This document shows positions 6,975-9,263 of a stretch of DNA of 9,263 nt, in pieces. Source of the DNA: an uncultured Candidatus Melainabacteria bacterium. Its GTDB lineage: Bacteria > Cyanobacteriota > Vampirovibrionia > Gastranaerophilales > Gastranaerophilaceae. How positions within the stretch are numbered: position 1 is the stretch's first letter; every line of letters starts with the position of its first letter. Where the stretch lies: the NCBI GenBank assembly GCA_937891325.1, contig CALAFU010000285.1, positions 1 through 9,263 of the forward strand. Direction: 5' to 3'. The notes beneath the pieces were generated by a model, which was given only the letters and a program-made list of their open reading frames with translations, was not told where the DNA came from and made no database searches. Both the position numbers and the translations under genes were made by a program.

Positions 6975-7352
6975 ATGAAAGTTGAAGAATTGTTTGATAA
7001 AATTGATTCGTTGCGTTTGAATAAAGAAACGAAATATGAATTGAAAAATGCAATTGAAGACATTATTGATAATTGTAAAGAATTGGAAGAACAGAAGAAA
7101 GAATTGGAAGAACAGAAGAAACAGTTTGACGATGAAAAAGCTAAACTTGAAGCACAGATTGTACGCTTAAAACAACCAAGCGAACAATTTATTGCAACTC
7201 TTGAAGAAGCTTTTAATCAGCATCCTGAATTGATTACTAACATTATTGATAACCGAATTGAGGAGGGGTTGCAGGTTCAATCCGAATATGTTTCCGATGT
7301 TGATGACGAACATGAAGAAATTAATCTCTATTATTTCGGTCATTGTTTGTAA
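6975..7352 (+). CDS. Coiled-coil protein of unknown function, 125 aa
   Basis: AAAGGA at 6962-6967 lies 7 nt before the ATG. Residues about 10-66 are highly charged and helical, with heptad-like repeats: KELEEQK at 35-41 and 42-48 (a perfect 21-bp tandem DNA repeat), then the degenerate KQFDDEK at 49-55. Residues 70-100 look helical (EQFIATLEEAFNQHPELITNIIDN). The tail is acidic (DVDDEHEE) and ends INLYYFGHCL. There is no signal peptide or membrane segment, so it is probably cytoplasmic or a virion or accessory component. It has its own host-like promoter and terminator, so it behaves as a single-gene unit (moron-like) inserted after the fibre genes. I do not recognise a family; a regulator or a structural helper are both possible. 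Confidence 0.75.
   Translation: MKVEELFDKIDSLRLNKETKYELKNAIEDIIDNCKELEEQKKELEEQKKQFDDEKAKLEAQIVRLKQPSEQFIATLEEAFNQHPELITNIIDNRIEEGLQVQSEYVSDVDDEHEEINLYYFGHCL
7077..7118 (+). repeat. 21-bp perfect tandem repeat, two copies, inside coiled coil
   Basis: Two identical 21-bp units (7077-7097, 7098-7118) each encode KELEEQK; a third, diverged unit follows. Because 21 bp is three heptad-coding turns, copy-number change would lengthen the coiled coil without shifting the frame. Confidence 0.9.
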
Positions 7353-7355
7353 AAG

Positions 7356-7390
7356 AAACCCGTTCATATTTAGCCATGAACGGGTTTTAA
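7356..7390. terminator. Bidirectional Rho-independent terminator
   Basis: AAACCCGTTCAT (7356-7367) pairs perfectly with ATGAACGGGTTT (7376-7387) over an 8-nt loop. It is followed by TTTTAATTT rightward and by TTTCTTTT leftward. It ends the coiled-coil gene 3 nt after its stop and can also stop leftward transcription coming from the glycine-rich gene at 8470. Confidence 0.92.
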
Positions 7391-7580
7391 TTTATTTGAT
7401 AACCTTATAGAAAGTTTTAATTTTTGGGGTTCCTAAAAGTTTTTTATGAACATTCATTGACACTTTATTTTTAGCATAAACGTAAACAGATAGCCACTTA
7501 ATTTCCTGTTAAATAAACGACTGCATAAATCAAAATGTTTAATAAAATAGGAATATAAACCTAAACTACGATATTTTTTA
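7388..7580. other. AT-rich gap without a supported gene
   Basis: I see no gene with a start and binding site here. On the minus strand one frame reads SYFIKHFDLCSRLFNRKLSGYLF and continues in a different frame from the small ORF at 7581-7769; it could be chance or a remnant. No TCGTACGA element is present. Confidence 0.4.
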
Positions 7581-7769
7581 TCAATATTGTTCATAAACTT
7601 TACTGAACTTTTCTTTATATTCATCACATAAATCTTTAAACTCATCAGATGTTTTAAATGATTTGTCGTAAATAAACTTAACATCTTCATATTCAAAAAC
7701 AACAACTGATGTCATTTCTTTAAGACGTTTTAAAATTTCATATTGAAAAGATTCTATCAATTCACACAT
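7581..7769 (-). CDS. Small hypothetical protein, 62 aa
   Basis: This is a Lys/Glu/Asp-rich, probably helical small protein (MCELIESFQYEILKRLKEM ... KDLCDEYKEKFSKVYEQY), ending in TGA directly followed by TAA. It lies 56 nt downstream of the glycine-rich gene on the same strand, the same place as the small ORF 1649-1879 in the first module. That position supports it, but there is no clear Shine-Dalgarno sequence before the ATG, and the internal ATG (MTSVVVFEYED) is no better. No family is recognised. It could be a real small accessory protein or a chance ORF in AT-rich DNA. Confidence 0.45.
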   Translation of the reverse strand: MCELIESFQYEILKRLKEMTSVVVFEYEDVKFIYDKSFKTSDEFKDLCDEYKEKFSKVYEQY

Positions 7770-7825
7770 TTAAACACATGATAAAAGTTGTTTCTTAAAA
7801 GAACGCTAGAAACAGTAAACTAAAA

Positions 7826-8470
7826 TCAATTCCAATAAATCAATTCAATAATCACACAACCGCTACCAGATGTTGGGGAACCAGATGCAGTACAACTTCC
7901 TCCAAACCCATATTGCACACCATTAATTGTATGACCAGACGCTCCTTTACCGGTCCCTCCCGCTGCAACCCAAGATCCTGTGGAACCTTGAGTTCCATTT
8001 GTGTTTATATCTCCGCCTGACGCTGTTCCTCCTGCGCCTCCTGCTTGTGATGCTGCCCCTGTTGCGGCTATTCCACCATGGCCTAAACCACCTATTTGAC
8101 TCAAGAAAACAGAATTTTGACCATTAGTACAGTAGTTTGATATAGCGGCACCTACAGTAAAATTGATCTTTCGACCCGATAAACTTGAGCCATATTGTTT
8201 TCTAGAATAACCAGCTGATCCACCGCCGGACGCACAATGAATTTCATGTGCGTAACCAGCAACCCCACCTGAACTGCCACCACTTCCAACGACATGGACA
8301 ATACAAGATATTGTATTATTCGGAATTGTTACGGAACCAGATGATATATATGTTAAGACTCGACTAACTTTAGTTCCGTAAACTAGTCGTGAGCCGTAAT
8401 AAATTCTTTTTGCTGTTTTATTGTTGCCAGTAATTTTAATTAGCTTTTTCGAGCCTTTAAAAATAGACAT
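7826..8470 (-). CDS. Glycine-rich phage adhesin / fibre-tip protein, 214 aa
   Basis: AGGTG lies 6 nt before the ATG on the minus strand (AGGT complement at 8477-8480). The N-terminal tag MSIFKGSKKLIKI ... KRIYYGSRLVYG (1-32) matches that of the paralogue at 1961-2614. Residues 38-61 give paired beta strands (VLTYISSGSVTIP, ISCIVHVV) before the glycine-rich domain (about 62-205: GSGGSSGG, GGLGHGGI, GGAGGTASGG, VAAGGTGKGASG, GFGGS), closing with GCVIIELIYWN. Only the tag, the strand pair and the closing strand align with the paralogue; the glycine-rich interior differs, as expected if it forms variable receptor-contact loops. The stop is TGA, with TAG two codons later. Role as an alternative adhesin is inferred. 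Confidence 0.8.
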   Translation of the reverse strand: MSIFKGSKKLIKITGNNKTAKRIYYGSRLVYGTKVSRVLTYISSGSVTIPNNTISCIVHVVGSGGSSGGVAGYAHEIHCASGGGSAGYSRKQYGSSLSGRKINFTVGAAISNYCTNGQNSVFLSQIGGLGHGGIAATGAASQAGGAGGTASGGDINTNGTQGSTGSWVAAGGTGKGASGHTINGVQYGFGGSCTASGSPTSGSGCVIIELIYWN

Positions 8471-8499
8471 GTTGACACCTGCTATAATGTTTATGAATT

Positions 8500-8592
8500 A
8501 AGAACATCGAGTCGTACGAGTAGTTTTATAAAATTTAGGCAATAGAATATTCGTACGACTTTAAGTTCTACATACATTAAACACATCAGGAG
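8500..8592. promoter_or_regulatory. Divergent control region 2 with two TCGTACGA palindromes
   Basis: TCGTACGA at 8512-8519 and 8551-8558 lie 39 bp apart, with TTTTATAAAA (8524-8533) inside. Leftward, the first copy is followed by CT-CGATGTTCTT-AA (complement of 8500-8509) and a possible -10 CATTATAG. Rightward, the second is followed by CT-TTAAGTTCTA-CATA (to 8574). The two flanks form an imperfect inverted repeat, as expected for symmetric divergent promoters. AGGAG at 8588-8592 is the binding site of the fibre gene. Its layout copies region 1. Confidence 0.6.
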
Positions 8593-8600
8593 TAGCGCAA

Positions 8601-9263
8601 ATGTCAACGTTTACAATAAGACAAGATACAATTACAGATTTGTCCACTGCTTTAAATGATAAACAGGATAAAAATAATGCTTTAACAACAAATACTAATC
8701 AATCTATAAGTGGACATAAGTCTTTCACACAACAGTTGCCTTTTGAGGTTGTGCGAGACACCAATCAGCAAGAAGTGCCTTCACAAAATACAGCAGGTCA
8801 AATTGGTTTATATAGAAACAAAACATTTTCAAAAGGTGACGGTTATTCATCATGGTTGCAAGGTTGGCGAAGCAGTGACGGATACACTGTGTCAAGTCTA
8901 TATGCTCGTCGTTTTCTTGAATCCGATGAAAAGGAGATTATTGCTGAATTAAGCGTTAGTATTGATCCAAATGGTAAAACTTGTGCCACTTGTCCAACCC
9001 CGCCAGAAAATCATAATTCTTCATCTATCGCTACAACAAGGTGGTCACGAGCAAACATCTCAATGGTTCCTGGAAACTATATAGATTTAACATTAGGTGC
9101 AAGTAACAGTAAATATATTGCACCTGCAAATGGTTATGTCGTTTTTCAAAAATCTTCAACAGCACCTCATCAAGAAATTCGTTTAACAAATTTAGCAAAT
9201 GGACTTGTTGGTTATGCAAACACTGAAGCAACTATGGGAAGAGCTTTAGGTTGTGTTGTGCCA
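8601..9263 (+). CDS. Phage fibre/receptor-binding protein paralogue F (3' end outside window)
   Basis: AGGAG lies 8 nt before the ATG; 221 codons are open to the window edge. MSTFTIRQDTITDLSTALNDKQ corresponds to the N-terminal attachment segment of A, B and C. The body differs: SISGHKSFTQQLPFEVV, QIGLYRNKTFSK, SWLQGWRSSDGYTVSSLYA, then IDPNGKTCATCPTPPENHN and SSSIATTRW (about 119-148). The last block resembles the 'PTP ... DNS ... IATTxWV' element of phage fibre repeats. From about residue 160 it re-enters the shared C-terminal domain (YIDLTLGASNSKYIAPANGYV). It is therefore a mosaic: the family's N- and C-terminal domains around a different shaft. The domain in B is about 93 residues, so the gene probably ends soon after the window. 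Confidence 0.8.
   Translation, partial: MSTFTIRQDTITDLSTALNDKQDKNNALTTNTNQSISGHKSFTQQLPFEVVRDTNQQEVPSQNTAGQIGLYRNKTFSKGDGYSSWLQGWRSSDGYTVSSLYARRFLESDEKEIIAELSVSIDPNGKTCATCPTPPENHNSSSIATTRWSRANISMVPGNYIDLTLGASNSKYIAPANGYVVFQKSSTAPHQEIRLTNLANGLVGYANTEATMGRALGCVVP

Noticed and set aside
7454..7705. Leftward 83-aa ORF
   Set aside because: Overlaps 7581-7769 in another frame, has no binding site, and is rich in Phe/Leu/Lys as expected from AT-rich DNA. A gene remnant at 7454-7580 cannot be excluded but is not supported.
7927..8127. Rightward leucine-rich ORF
   Set aside because: Antisense shadow of the glycine-rich gene 7826-8470; low complexity and no binding site.
2685..8558. CRISPR array
   Set aside because: The repeated unit is only 8 bp, irregularly spaced over 6 kb, and each copy is tied to a gene start; no spacer pattern.

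Overview
The window looks like the tail-fibre (receptor-binding) region of a tailed phage or prophage. Three signs support this: the first gene has the C-terminal signature of a phage side-tail fibre, two tail-assembly-chaperone-like genes follow it, and every large gene after them resembles a fibre or adhesin. Good AGGAG-type ribosome binding sites and a consensus sigma-70 promoter at 6914-6942 suggest a bacterial host with ordinary Shine-Dalgarno initiation. The fibre style resembles proteins from phages of gut bacteria (recollection, not a search). The host phylum cannot be fixed from this window. I see no integrase, terminase, tRNA or host gene, so phage and prophage cannot be told apart.

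Layout. (1) 1-1630, +: the 3' part of a tail fibre gene and two chaperone-like genes, closed by a strong terminator. This part is visibly richer in GC than the rest. (2) 1649-7390, module 1: a small gene and a glycine-rich adhesin gene read leftward (76 and 217 aa). Across a divergent control region, three related fibre genes read rightward (417 aa, 432 aa, and a broken third). A coiled-coil gene of unknown role with its own promoter follows, then a bidirectional terminator. (3) 7581-9263, module 2: the same plan again, with a small leftward ORF, a leftward glycine-rich gene (214 aa), a divergent control region, and a rightward fibre gene cut by the window end.

The most striking non-coding feature is the palindrome TCGTACGA. 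It occurs six times, always just upstream of a fibre or adhesin gene and nowhere else. The divergent regions hold two copies about 40 bp apart, and the two tandem fibre genes have one each. A second element, CAATGTTCTT or a close variant, lies between the palindrome and the gene. Each adhesin therefore appears to be a separate transcription unit with a shared signal. This signal could be a phage-specific promoter or operator, or a site at which adhesin cassettes recombine.

The rightward fibre genes share an N-terminal segment (likely the virion or baseplate attachment end) and a C-terminal beta-rich domain, with diverged middles. The two glycine-rich genes share a different N-terminal tag. 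I infer a set of alternative or additional receptor-binding proteins. The third fibre gene carries a +1 shift in a run of eight T and an in-frame TGA where its relative has Trp.
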